DNA of 35,943 nucleotides from an uncultured Clostridium sp. (GCA_900539185.1 UQBG01000021.1:1-35943), one strand, 5' to 3'; shown: positions 16,912-25,610, counted from the stretch's first letter. Notes: generated by a model not told the origin, from the sequence alone. Made by a program: numbers and translations.

Positions 16912-19023
16912 CTACAGGTACAACCGTTCCAGCCGGTCGCCCAGACGACTCAGCAGCTCATTTGTGATCGTATCCGACTCCATGGCTACCCGCTCTGCCG
17001 GAATTCTCTGACTCACATCGCCGCCGATCACAGTCACCACATCGCCGACCTTCACCTTATGAATATCCGTTACATCTATCATCATCTGATCCATGCAGAT
17101 CCGACCGATGATCTCTGCTTCTTTTCCGTTCACCAGTACCTGCCCCCTGCCACAGGACAGCTCCCGCGGCACACCATCTGCATATCCGATCGTCACGACA
17201 GCGATCCTTCGATCGCTCTCTGCAATATAAGCCCTTCCGTATCCGACGGATTCCCCTTTCTTGATCAGCTTAATTGCCGCCACCTGAGACTTCACAGTCA
17301 TGACCGGTCTCAGATCTACTGCCATCTTCACCTCATCCAGCTTGCTTAAGACACCATACATCGCGATACCGATCCGGGCATAGTCACACCGAAGTTCCGG
17401 ATAATTCAATACCCCATAACTGCTCTGGATATGTGTTTTCCCGGGACGAATTCCCTGCTTCTTCAGATAATCCAGTGCATCATAGTAGTGCCGGATCTGC
17501 TGATGGGTAAATTCCACATCCTCCGGTTCCAGACTATCTGCCACACACAGATGCGTATAGATTCCCTCTACTTTCAGATACTTGAACTGATACAGCTTTA
17601 CCAGATGTTCATAGTCCTGATAGTCCTCACCCAGACGGTGCATACCGGTATCCAGCTTGATATGAACGGAAATATGCCGCCTGCAGGCCTCCAGCTTCTG
17701 ACCATATTCATAGTCCGTCAATGTCTGTGTCAGCCGGTAGCGTTCAATTTCCCGCACGCGTGCCGGATCTGTATAGCCCAGAATCAGAATCGTTCCCAGA
17801 ATCCCATTCTTTCTCAAATGGATCCCTTCCTCCAGAGTCGCTACCGCAAACGCCCGGATGCCCAGCTTATTCAGATATCCTGCGATCCGTATATCGCCGC
17901 TGCCATAGCCATTTGCCTTTACCACTGCCATAAACTCGGTTTCCGATGGCAGGATCCCCTGAATCTCCCGGACGTTGTGCTCGAGATTCTCCAGAGATAC
18001 CTCCGTCCATGCCCGTTTATGAATTCGGTTATCTTTTTTCTTATTCCATCCAAACATCGTTATCACATATGCGGCGATAAAGGAAAGTATCGTTACCAGA
18101 AGAAAATGAATCAGACTCTGATCAACTAAAACCGTTGTCTTTCCTGTTATCTTACCTGCCAGCCGAACTGCCACGATCATAGCGGGATGTATGATATACA
18201 CCACTAAAGCAATCCGTCCCAGCCGCTTGCCGCCTACTCCTTTCCACTGTATTATCCACTGAAACAAAAACCACATAACGACCGGAAGCAGGATATACAT
18301 GCTGTCATGCCGCTGCCAGTCCAGCTTTCGGAGCACCAGTGCCTCTGCTGCCATTGCAAGCATAGAAAGGACGGTTCCCGGAAGCACATACCGGATCCGC
18401 AGTTCCTTTCCCTGCTCTGCCCGACGCTTCAGCATACAGCCCAGCATCAGAAACAACGGAGCAAAGAATATACCATTTCTGGTATAATCCATGATTTGGA
18501 AAAGTCCTGCATATAGCTGCCGCACGCCTCCGATCTGCTGCGCCAGTCCATAGTAGCTGTCCCCCAGCAGACCGACCAGATATAGAACGATGCTGATTCC
18601 AAAAACCACTTCGGTTCTGCACCGCTTTAGCAGTCCTGCTGTAATCATCAGTCCCAGAATCGCCGCCGGAAGGTACCAGAGATGATAGAAGGTACCGTCA
18701 AAAAGGATATCCTTTATTGCAGTTCCAATCGTATACTGTGATCCGAGTGCTCCACTATAGAGCCGGATTGGCACGTACAGCAGTGTGGCGATCAGATAGA
18801 TCCAGCCCAGCTTCCCGATCTGTCTCCACACCCGGTTCCACTGATCTTCATTCCACCGAATATCCGGCAGAAGAAAGAACCCGCTTACCATAAAGAAAAA
18901 CGGAACCGCGACTCTGGCAATCACCCGCGTCAGTATAAAGTCTGCTTCTTCTCCAACACACAACAATGGCGATGTATGAATCGTAATAACCAGTATTGCA
19001 CTTATGATCCGAAACCAGTTCAA
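16912..19023 (-). CDS. vanT: VanT-type membrane racemase (acyltransferase-3 domain fused to Ala/Ser racemase)
   Basis: A 703-residue two-domain protein. Residues 1-330 are a multi-helix membrane domain of the acyltransferase-3 type. Residues 335-703 are a PLP alanine racemase fold: PLP lysine K369 in VVKANGYGSGD, MHRLG, QSSYGVLNYPEL, IGYADG with catalytic Y614, and RICMDQMMIDVT. This architecture is that of VanT, which makes D-Ser for D-Ala-D-Ser peptidoglycan ends. N688 (DTITNEL) occupies the place of the alanine-racemase tyrosine (Tyr354 in Geobacillus Alr); as I recall, Asn at this site marks VanT serine racemases. The start codon is TTG, overlapping the ligase stop (TTGA), with AGGAGG seven bases upstream inside the ligase gene, so translation is probably coupled. 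I see no clear terminator after it. Confidence 0.88.
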   Translation of the reverse strand: MNWFRIISAILVITIHTSPLLCVGEEADFILTRVIARVAVPFFFMVSGFFLLPDIRWNEDQWNRVWRQIGKLGWIYLIATLLYVPIRLYSGALGSQYTIGTAIKDILFDGTFYHLWYLPAAILGLMITAGLLKRCRTEVVFGISIVLYLVGLLGDSYYGLAQQIGGVRQLYAGLFQIMDYTRNGIFFAPLFLMLGCMLKRRAEQGKELRIRYVLPGTVLSMLAMAAEALVLRKLDWQRHDSMYILLPVVMWFLFQWIIQWKGVGGKRLGRIALVVYIIHPAMIVAVRLAGKITGKTTVLVDQSLIHFLLVTILSFIAAYVITMFGWNKKKDNRIHKRAWTEVSLENLEHNVREIQGILPSETEFMAVVKANGYGSGDIRIAGYLNKLGIRAFAVATLEEGIHLRKNGILGTILILGYTDPARVREIERYRLTQTLTDYEYGQKLEACRRHISVHIKLDTGMHRLGEDYQDYEHLVKLYQFKYLKVEGIYTHLCVADSLEPEDVEFTHQQIRHYYDALDYLKKQGIRPGKTHIQSSYGVLNYPELRCDYARIGIAMYGVLSKLDEVKMAVDLRPVMTVKSQVAAIKLIKKGESVGYGRAYIAESDRRIAVVTIGYADGVPRELSCGRGQVLVNGKEAEIIGRICMDQMMIDVTDIHKVKVGDVVTVIGGDVSQRIPAERVAMESDTITNELLSRLGDRLERLYL

Positions 19024-20066
19024 TGTACCGCCTCCTGTATCAGCTTCTCAAGGATTTCTTCAAAGGAATGTCCCTCTGCCTTCATCATATTCGGGTAACG
19101 GCTATGAGAGGTAAATCCAGGAATCGTATTAATCTCATTGAATACGATCCTGCCATCCGGTGTTAAGAACATATCCACTCTCGACATTCCCCGGCACTCC
19201 AATGCCCGGTATAAGCGCCCGGCCGTCTCTTTGAGCCGGGCAGCCGTAACAGCATCGATCCGGGCGGGCACATGGATCCGTGAGGTTTCCAGTGTATATT
19301 TTTCATGGAAATCAAATACTCCGGTATGAAGTTCGATCTCGTCTACCGCCCCGATCAGCAGTTTCTTTTCTCCCAGAACCGCACACCCTACTTCGAAGCC
19401 GGGAACGGCCGCCTCTATCACAACCTTTGTATCATGTTGGAATGCAGCTTCAATCGCAGACTTTAACTGCCCCGGTGCCTCTACCCGTGTGATTCCGTAG
19501 GAAGAGCCTGCACGCGCCGGCTTTACGAACACCGGATATTCCAAATCCGCACATAAATGTCTTTGTTCTTCGATATCCATGTATTCGCGAAGCAGCACAT
19601 AGGCAGGCACCTCTACACCGGCCGCCTTTGCTATGATATGTGCAATATCCTTATCCATGCACAGCGCAGAGCTTAAGGTTCCACATCCCACATAAGGGAT
19701 CCCCGCCAGGTCACACAGCCCCTGTACGGTTCCGTCCTCTCCATTCTTTCCATGCAGCACCGGAAATACCAGATCTACATACTCTTTCGAAATTTGTCCA
19801 TCCTCTTTGATCAGGAGCAGTCCATGGGTTTTCCGATCCGGTGAAATACATGCCGGAATCGTCTCCTGTTCCTGCCAGTGATCCTCCGGTATCCGGTCCC
19901 AGTCTCCCAGATACCGAAGCCACCGTCCATCCCGGGTTATTCCCAACGAAATCACCTCGTACTTCTCTGCATCGATCCCTTTCATTACCGCATATGCAGA
20001 CTGTAACGACACACTATATTCTGTGGAACAACCACCAAACAATATAACAATCTTCTTTTTTTCCAT
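19020..20066 (-). CDS. vanG: VanG-type D-alanine--D-serine ligase
   Basis: A 348-residue ATP-grasp ligase of the Ddl/Van family. Motifs are ILFGGCSTEYSVSLQSA at the N-terminus, FPVLHGKNGEDGT (101-113), LSSALCMDKD (131-140), KPARAGSSYGIT (182-193) and the C-terminal FNEINTIPGFTSHSRYPN. The omega loop contains EKY (255-257), a signature of D-Ala-D-Ser ligases (VanC/E/G); D-Ala-D-Lac enzymes carry KH-type motifs. The sequence matches what I remember of enterococcal VanG over long stretches. The gene overlaps the VanT-type racemase by 4 bp, forming ligase-racemase operon logic. There is no vanXY, vanR or vanS nearby, so inducible glycopeptide resistance is not shown. D-Ser specificity is inferred. 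GGAGG lies eight bases before the ATG; no clear promoter. Confidence 0.88.
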   Translation of the reverse strand: MEKKKIVILFGGCSTEYSVSLQSAYAVMKGIDAEKYEVISLGITRDGRWLRYLGDWDRIPEDHWQEQETIPACISPDRKTHGLLLIKEDGQISKEYVDLVFPVLHGKNGEDGTVQGLCDLAGIPYVGCGTLSSALCMDKDIAHIIAKAAGVEVPAYVLLREYMDIEEQRHLCADLEYPVFVKPARAGSSYGITRVEAPGQLKSAIEAAFQHDTKVVIEAAVPGFEVGCAVLGEKKLLIGAVDEIELHTGVFDFHEKYTLETSRIHVPARIDAVTAARLKETAGRLYRALECRGMSRVDMFLTPDGRIVFNEINTIPGFTSHSRYPNMMKAEGHSFEEILEKLIQEAVH

Positions 20067-20106
20067 TCTCTCTTCCTCCAGCCGGTATTCGTGTATTTAA
20101 AACTAT

Positions 20107-20135
20107 AAAAGCAGAACCTCATCGATTCTGCTTTT
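20107..20135. terminator. Rho-independent terminator between GTPase-nuclease and ligase genes
   Basis: AAAAGCAGAA (20107-20116) and TTCTGCTTTT (20126-20135) form a perfect 10-bp stem around a 9-base loop. On the minus strand it ends the ptsH-ptsI-HAD-GTPase operon, about 100 bp past the GTPase stop. Confidence 0.8.
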
Positions 20136-20175
20136 TAGTATAAATAACAATTATGAAATTGACATTGCTTTCAAG

Positions 20176-20222
20176 TGAAGTCTTTCTGAACCATTCCTTA
20201 CAGAAAACTGACGGAGACTTCA
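20176..20222. repeat. Inverted repeat in the 3' region of the GTPase-nuclease gene
   Basis: TGAAGTCT (20176-20183) pairs with AGACTTCA (20215-20222), and TTCTG (20184-20188) pairs with CAGAA (20201-20205) inside. It lies between the stop codon and the terminator. It could be a 3' UTR structure; function is unknown. Confidence 0.55.
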
Positions 20223-20236
20223 TATTTTCTTCATTT

Positions 20237-22852
20237 TCATTCCACACCCGGATCAGACAGGTACTGCTCCCGGATCTCCTGTTCGATCCGATCTACCTCC
20301 TCCCGCAGCCCACGTGCTGACAGTCTCTGTGCACCGGCTCCCCAGATAATCAACTGCTCCAGTCCATCAGAGGTTGCTACTGTTATATCATACTGCCCGC
20401 CCATGCGGTGTGTCAGTTTCTCAATATACTGATCGGCAGTCTCTGCTTCCTTCGTATAAACCACATGGATATTATGGTACTCCAGCATCTCTCCCGGATT
20501 GCCCGGCACCTTATAGCCGTCATAGACCAGGATCAGATTCACGCCGGTATAGCCCTGGTAGTTACACATGATATCCATCAGCTTCCCTCTGGCTGCCGCC
20601 AGATCTGCCTTGGACAGTTCATTCAGATCCTCCCATGCAAAGATGATATTATAACCATCCACGATCAGATAGCGTTCCTTGCGCGGCACATCTTTTCTCT
20701 TTCGGTTCTGCTTCGCCCAACCGGATGTATCCGGGGTCTGCCCTATCCCGGATGCTCTGTCTGTATCGTTGTATTCATAGTCTGCATCCGTTCCGTAACG
20801 ATTTGCATATGGCCGCCGCAGGCTCGTTCCATAGGTTCTGCGGAATATTGCTTCCAGTTCATCCTCATCCGCAACTTCTCCGGATGCATACACACCTCTG
20901 CTCGGTTTTACCTGCTGCTCCTCCTCTTTCTCTACTGCCAAACTCCAGCCGGACTCTACATGCATATATGCCTCTACCTGATCCCACGGCACCAGAAAAC
21001 CCGCTCCATGAGAACAGAATACAGATCCGGTCGGATTCTCAACATCCTCCTCCGGGTTATAATGAAGCTCTTCCAATACTTCATCCTGATTATGACACGG
21101 CATATATCCCTTCAGCAGACAGGAGAGCCGGCCCATTCCCCGGCTATAGCTGTTTAACTCTGACTGATATCCGGACATTGTCGCTACCGGAGCGGTTCCC
21201 GTTATGATTGCATGATCTCCCTCCTGCTCCGGCGTATCGAAGGTTCCCGCCATCCTCTGAATGTCAGACAACGCCCGTCCGATCAGTTCCTGCGGCACTT
21301 CCAGCCGATACTCATAATATGGCTCCAGCAGGATCGACTCTGCCTTTCGCAGTCCCTGCCGGACTGCACGATAGGTTGCCTGGCGGAAGTCACCACCCTC
21401 CGTATGCTTTGCATGTGCTCTTCCGGCGATCAGCGTAATCTTTATATCGGTAACCTCTGATCCTGTCAGTACTCCCGGATGCTTCCGCTCCTCCAGGTGG
21501 GAAAGAATCAACCGCTGCCAGTGTCCGTCCAGCATATCTTCACTACAGGCGGTTGCAACCTGAATGCCGCTTCCCGGTTCTCCCGGCTCCAGCAGCAAAT
21601 GTACCTCTGCATAATGACGAAGCGGTTCAAAATGTCCGATCCCCTCTACCGGTCCTGCTATCGTTTCCTTGTATACCAGACTGCCGGTTCCAAAGGCGAC
21701 CTCCAGCCCAAACCGTTCCCCGATCAGTGCACGCAGAACCTCCAGTTCAACCTCTCCCATCACCTGCACATGCAGTTCTCCGGTCTCCTCCTGCCAGTTC
21801 AGATGTAGCAACGGATGCTCTTCTTCCAACTGTCGAAGCTGTCGAACGGCTTCATGCGGATTGCAGTCCTCCGGTAGAATCATCCGGTAATTCAGTACCG
21901 GTTCCAGAATCGGAAGTTCAGAGTCTGCATCCACGCCCAGCCCCTGTCCGGCATAGCTGTCATCCAGTCCGGTAACGGCACAGATCTGACCGGCTGTTAC
22001 CTCCGATACTGCCTGATAACCGGTGCCGGAATAGATTCGGATCTGATCTGCCTTCTCCTGCCCAACCATCGCTTTTACCTTCAGACTGCCGCCTGTGATC
22101 TTCATATGGGTTAATCGGGTCTGATTCTCATCTCTTGTAATCTTGTAGACCTTTGCCCCGAATTCCTTCGGATACTCCGGCGCCCTTGTGTAAGTCTCCA
22201 GCCCTTCTACCAGAGCTTCTATGCCGGACAGCTTCAGTGCAGAGCCGAAATAACAGGGGATGATTCTCCGATTCCGGATCTCCCTCCGGATCGACTCTTT
22301 CGAAAGACTTCCTGTCTCCAGATATTCTTCCATCAATCCCTCTGCACACATCGCCAGATCTTCCCCGATCGCAGAAACATCCTCAAAATCATAACAATTC
22401 TCAGACAACTGCCCCTGAAGTTCTGCTAATAGCTGCTCTCGATCGGTGCCCGGCTGATCCATCTTATTCACAAATAAAAAAACCGGAATCTGGTACTGCT
22501 TTAGCAGCTTCCATAATGTCCGGGTATGCGCCTGTACTCCATCTGCCCCACTGATCACCAGAATTGCATAGTCCAACACCTGTAGTGTACGCTCCATCTC
22601 AGCTGAGAAGTCTACATGTCCCGGCGTATCCAGCAAGGTCATATGAATAAGATCTGTATTTAGTTCCGCCTGCTTGGAAAAAATGGTGATTCCCCTTGCA
22701 CGCTCCATCGAAAAAGTATCTAAAAAGGCATCCTGATGGTCCACACGTCCCAGCTTCCGGATCCCTCCTGTTGTATATAAAAGTGCTTCTGATAATGTTG
22801 TCTTTCCGGCATCTACATGCGCCAGAATTCCGATCACCACATGTTTATCCAT
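20237..22852 (-). CDS. TetM/EF-G-like GTPase fused to a Rae1/YacP-type NYN endoribonuclease
   Basis: An 871-residue fusion. Residues 1 to about 640 follow ribosomal protection proteins: G1 AHVDAGKTT (11-19), RGITI (53-57), DTPGH (75-79), NKMD (129-132), then EF-G-like domains II to V and a C-terminal part like TetM. A charged linker (about 640-725) leads to an NYN/PIN nuclease (727-871): LIVDGYNIIFAW with D732, TKEAETAD with D807, ATSDGLEQ with D829, and LSARGLREEV. These motifs match my memory of B. subtilis Rae1 (YacP), which cuts mRNA in the ribosomal A site. The domain IV loop reads RAHAKHTEGGDFR (478-490) where TetM has a YSPVST-type loop, so tetracycline resistance is doubtful. I infer ribosome-targeted mRNA cleavage or rescue. 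It is last in the ptsHI operon, 4 bp after a HAD gene. Confidence 0.88.
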   Translation of the reverse strand: MDKHVVIGILAHVDAGKTTLSEALLYTTGGIRKLGRVDHQDAFLDTFSMERARGITIFSKQAELNTDLIHMTLLDTPGHVDFSAEMERTLQVLDYAILVISGADGVQAHTRTLWKLLKQYQIPVFLFVNKMDQPGTDREQLLAELQGQLSENCYDFEDVSAIGEDLAMCAEGLMEEYLETGSLSKESIRREIRNRRIIPCYFGSALKLSGIEALVEGLETYTRAPEYPKEFGAKVYKITRDENQTRLTHMKITGGSLKVKAMVGQEKADQIRIYSGTGYQAVSEVTAGQICAVTGLDDSYAGQGLGVDADSELPILEPVLNYRMILPEDCNPHEAVRQLRQLEEEHPLLHLNWQEETGELHVQVMGEVELEVLRALIGERFGLEVAFGTGSLVYKETIAGPVEGIGHFEPLRHYAEVHLLLEPGEPGSGIQVATACSEDMLDGHWQRLILSHLEERKHPGVLTGSEVTDIKITLIAGRAHAKHTEGGDFRQATYRAVRQGLRKAESILLEPYYEYRLEVPQELIGRALSDIQRMAGTFDTPEQEGDHAIITGTAPVATMSGYQSELNSYSRGMGRLSCLLKGYMPCHNQDEVLEELHYNPEEDVENPTGSVFCSHGAGFLVPWDQVEAYMHVESGWSLAVEKEEEQQVKPSRGVYASGEVADEDELEAIFRRTYGTSLRRPYANRYGTDADYEYNDTDRASGIGQTPDTSGWAKQNRKRKDVPRKERYLIVDGYNIIFAWEDLNELSKADLAAARGKLMDIMCNYQGYTGVNLILVYDGYKVPGNPGEMLEYHNIHVVYTKEAETADQYIEKLTHRMGGQYDITVATSDGLEQLIIWGAGAQRLSARGLREEVDRIEQEIREQYLSDPGVE

Positions 22853-22856
22853 CGTA

Positions 22857-23672
22857 TCATATTACTCCAACCTGCTTTAATCCGTTCCAGATACCTTCCT
22901 GATGAATGTCCGTGGTCACATAGTCTGCATGCTCCTTCAGTGCCGGGATACCATTTCCCATTACGATTCCCTGACCGGCATAGTCGATCATCTCAAAGTC
23001 ATTCGAGCCATCTCCAAAGGCGATCGTATCCTCCCGGGAGATTCCCATTGCATCCATCATATGCTGCATACCGGTTGCCTTATTTACGCCTTTTCGGGTA
23101 AACTCACCGGAATACACAATATCTGTTCCAAAGCTGCAGCCTGTCAGCTTAAAGTATCCATCCGTCAGTTGATCCATCTCATCCTGAAGCTCTGCCACTG
23201 TCGCATCTGCCCGAAAGTATACTCCACACTCTAATATACCGGCATGAACCGGATCCTCACATATCGTCATATCGCTTCGGATCTTGTCCGCACTTTTTCC
23301 ACCGGATAATGTCTCTTCCATCCGTTCCCGATTCCGCTTTGTCAGAAAGCACCCGGAATATCCCTGCAGAAAATATGCTGCCCCATGACGATCAAAGCAG
23401 CCACATAGCTGATTCAGCTTTTCTTTCTCTAATATACTATGATAGATCGTCTCTTGTCCACAACGAATATAGGCTCCCGCCGAAGCAACCACTCCGTCAA
23501 AACCCAGATCCAATAAAAAGGGATAGATTATGGTATATGGCCGACCGGTACAGATGGCTGTCTTATGCCCGTTGGCTCTTGCCTGCCGCAGACCTTCTAT
23601 CGTACTCTCCGGCACATGCATATCTGAATCCAATAATGTTCCATCTATATCAAAAAATATCAGCTTACTCAT
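22857..23672 (-). CDS. Cof-type HAD phosphatase
   Basis: A 271-residue cytosolic phosphatase of HAD subfamily IIB. Motif I is FFDIDGTLLDSD (nucleophile D8, acid D10), motif II ICTGRPYTI, the motif III lysine is in the RKGVNKATGM segment, and motif IV is FGDGSNDFEMI. The cap domain sits between motifs II and III, as in Cof/YbjI/YidA proteins that act on sugar phosphates, FMN or PLP. The substrate is not readable. It lies 23 bp after ptsI and 4 bp before the GTPase-nuclease gene. Confidence 0.92.
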   Translation of the reverse strand: MSKLIFFDIDGTLLDSDMHVPESTIEGLRQARANGHKTAICTGRPYTIIYPFLLDLGFDGVVASAGAYIRCGQETIYHSILEKEKLNQLCGCFDRHGAAYFLQGYSGCFLTKRNRERMEETLSGGKSADKIRSDMTICEDPVHAGILECGVYFRADATVAELQDEMDQLTDGYFKLTGCSFGTDIVYSGEFTRKGVNKATGMQHMMDAMGISREDTIAFGDGSNDFEMIDYAGQGIVMGNGIPALKEHADYVTTDIHQEGIWNGLKQVGVI

Positions 23673-23695
23673 AATCTATCCTCCTGCCACTTTAT

Positions 23696-25309
23696 TTACT
23701 TTGCATCTCTTATGATCTTACGGATCGGCAGTACGCAGACCGGCGATACGGACAGTTCGTCGATCCCCATCTCCAGGAAGGTCTCGGTCAGTTCCATATC
23801 TGCTCCCAGCTCTCCGCAGATACCGGCCCAGATGCCGGCTTCATGTGCATTCTTCGCTACCATACGGATCAACCGCAGGATCGCCTCATGGTGTGGGCGA
23901 TAGAAGGTGTCTAACTTCGGATTCTGACGGTCGATCGCCAGTGTGTACTGTGTCAGATCATTCGTTCCGATACTGAAGAAATCGACTTCCTTTGCCAACT
24001 GATCGCTGATGATCGCTGCCGCCGGTGTCTCAATCATAATACCCTCTTCTACCTCACCGACCGGAACACCCGCGTCCATAAGCTCCTGCTTCACAGCCGC
24101 CGAGATCTCTTTGATCTGCCGTACTTCCTCTACGGCTGTAATCATCGGATACATGATCGCTATATTACCAAATGCACTGGCACGGAACAATGCCCGCAAC
24201 TGTGTCCGGAAGATCTCCGGTCTGGTCAGGCAGATACGAATCGCCCGATAGCCCAGTGCCGGATTGTCCTCTTTATCCAGTCCAAAGTAGTCTACCTGCT
24301 TATCCGCACCGATATCCAGTGTCCGTATAATAACCTTCTTTCCGGCCATTGTTTCAGCTACCCGCTTATATACCTGGAACTGCTCCTCTTCTGTCGGATA
24401 ATCCTGTGATTCCAGATATAAAAACTCGCTTCGAAACAGTCCGATTCCCTCTGCATCATTCATCAAAACCGTTGCCAGATCGGATACATTTCCGATATTT
24501 GCATACAGATGTACCTTCTGTCCGGACTGTGTAACGCTTTCTTTTCCCTTCAGCGTCTGATACAGTCGATCTCGTTCCTCTTCCTCTGCCTTTCGCTTCT
24601 GATATTCCAGGATCGTAGTCTCATCCGGATCTACGTACAGGATACCCTCCTTACCGTCTACGATCGCCATCTTGCCATCCCATTCCTTCCGGATGTCGAT
24701 ACCGATCAGTGCCGGTATTCCCATCGTTCTCGCCAGAATGGCAGTATGTGAATTCGTGGAGCCCAGATGTGTCACAAATGCCAGCAGCTTCGACTTATCC
24801 ATCTTGACGGTCTCGCTCGGTGCCAGATCCTCTGCCACGATAATCACCGGGATGTCTCCGAGTTCTCCACTGTTTCCACGCCCGGTTAAGATTGATACCA
24901 CCCGGTCAGAGATATCCTTTATATCCGCAGACCGTGCCTGAAAATACTCATCATCCATATTGGCAAACATTTCCGCAAAATGATCTCCGGTCATAGCAAC
25001 CGCATATTCTGCATTGATCTCCTGCGTTGTTATCATGTTAGAAATGGAATCATTATAATCATCATCCTCTAACAGCATGCTATGCACCTCAAAGATCTGT
25101 GCATTTACCTCACCGACCTCCTGAACAGCCTTTTCATATAACTCCTGTAGCTGCCCAATCGCCGTCTCCTTGGCTGCCTCATATCTGGCCAGCTCCGCCT
25201 GTACATCCTCTACATGTCTTCTAACAACCTGATCCTGTTCCTTGGAATAAAAGAGGATCGGTCCGATCGCAATCCCGTTAAATACTTTCTTGCCCGTATA
25301 CTTCTCCAT
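23696..25309 (-). CDS. ptsI: PTS enzyme I (phosphoenolpyruvate-protein phosphotransferase)
   Basis: A 537-residue cytosolic enzyme I, which takes phosphate from phosphoenolpyruvate and passes it to HPr. The phospho-accepting H188 is in GSTNSHTAILARTMG. PEP-binding segments are GLFRSEFLYL, RTLDIGADKQ, NPALGYRAIR, SIGTNDLTQYTLAIDRQN and the C-terminal CGELGAD. The family's N-terminal HPr-binding region is intact. ATG 25309 (MEKYTGKK) matches family N-termini but has only a weak AAGGGG upstream; an in-frame GTG at 25333 is possible. It follows ptsH by about 40 bp. No EII component is in the window. Confidence 0.96.
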   Translation of the reverse strand: MEKYTGKKVFNGIAIGPILFYSKEQDQVVRRHVEDVQAELARYEAAKETAIGQLQELYEKAVQEVGEVNAQIFEVHSMLLEDDDYNDSISNMITTQEINAEYAVAMTGDHFAEMFANMDDEYFQARSADIKDISDRVVSILTGRGNSGELGDIPVIIVAEDLAPSETVKMDKSKLLAFVTHLGSTNSHTAILARTMGIPALIGIDIRKEWDGKMAIVDGKEGILYVDPDETTILEYQKRKAEEEERDRLYQTLKGKESVTQSGQKVHLYANIGNVSDLATVLMNDAEGIGLFRSEFLYLESQDYPTEEEQFQVYKRVAETMAGKKVIIRTLDIGADKQVDYFGLDKEDNPALGYRAIRICLTRPEIFRTQLRALFRASAFGNIAIMYPMITAVEEVRQIKEISAAVKQELMDAGVPVGEVEEGIMIETPAAAIISDQLAKEVDFFSIGTNDLTQYTLAIDRQNPKLDTFYRPHHEAILRLIRMVAKNAHEAGIWAGICGELGADMELTETFLEMGIDELSVSPVCVLPIRKIIRDAK

Positions 25310-25352
25310 AAGCCCCTTCTTTCTAAGACACACTGCGGTCTTACATTACCTC

Positions 25353-25610
25353 CTATAAGTTTGCCTCGAAGAATGCCTGCATATCCTTTGCTGCCTGCTC
25401 TTCGTTCTCACCTTCTACCTCAACTGTTACTTCATCGCCCTGCTTAACACCCAGAGCCATGATTGCCATCAGCTTTCTGGCATCTGCGCTTCCCTTTGCA
25501 GTCTTTATCGTTACCGTTGCTGTCTGTTCCTTTGCTGCCTTTACCAGCAGTCCTGCCGGTCTTGCGTGAATTCCTACCTCGTCTGTGATTGTGTACTTGA
25601 ATGCTACCAT
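25353..25610 (-). CDS. ptsH: HPr-family phosphocarrier protein with Lys at position 46
   Basis: An 85-residue HPr. The catalytic H15 lies in GIHARPAG, so transfer from enzyme I to EIIA should be normal. By ungapped alignment to B. subtilis HPr, position 46 (regulatory Ser in LKSIMG) is Lys here (RKLMAI). HPr kinase could therefore not form P-Ser-HPr on this protein, so classical CcpA-linked repression would need another carrier. It is the first gene of the ptsH-ptsI-HAD-GTPase operon; its stop codon TAG overlaps an AGGAGG. The long leader upstream holds a promoter and an internal terminator. Confidence 0.95.
   Translation of the reverse strand: MVAFKYTITDEVGIHARPAGLLVKAAKEQTATVTIKTAKGSADARKLMAIMALGVKQGDEVTVEVEGENEEQAAKDMQAFFEANL

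Noticed and set aside
17431..18129. 232-codon plus-strand open frame antisense to the racemase gene
   Set aside because: It has no ribosome binding site or recognisable motif, and the minus-strand racemase is certain.
16912..20066. Transferred glycopeptide-resistance element
   Set aside because: No integrase, transposase, vanRS, vanXY or repeat borders are visible, and neighbours look chromosomal.
20237..22852. Tetracycline resistance gene
   Set aside because: The GTPase body is TetM-like, but the domain IV loop differs and a nuclease is fused. No mobile element surrounds it.
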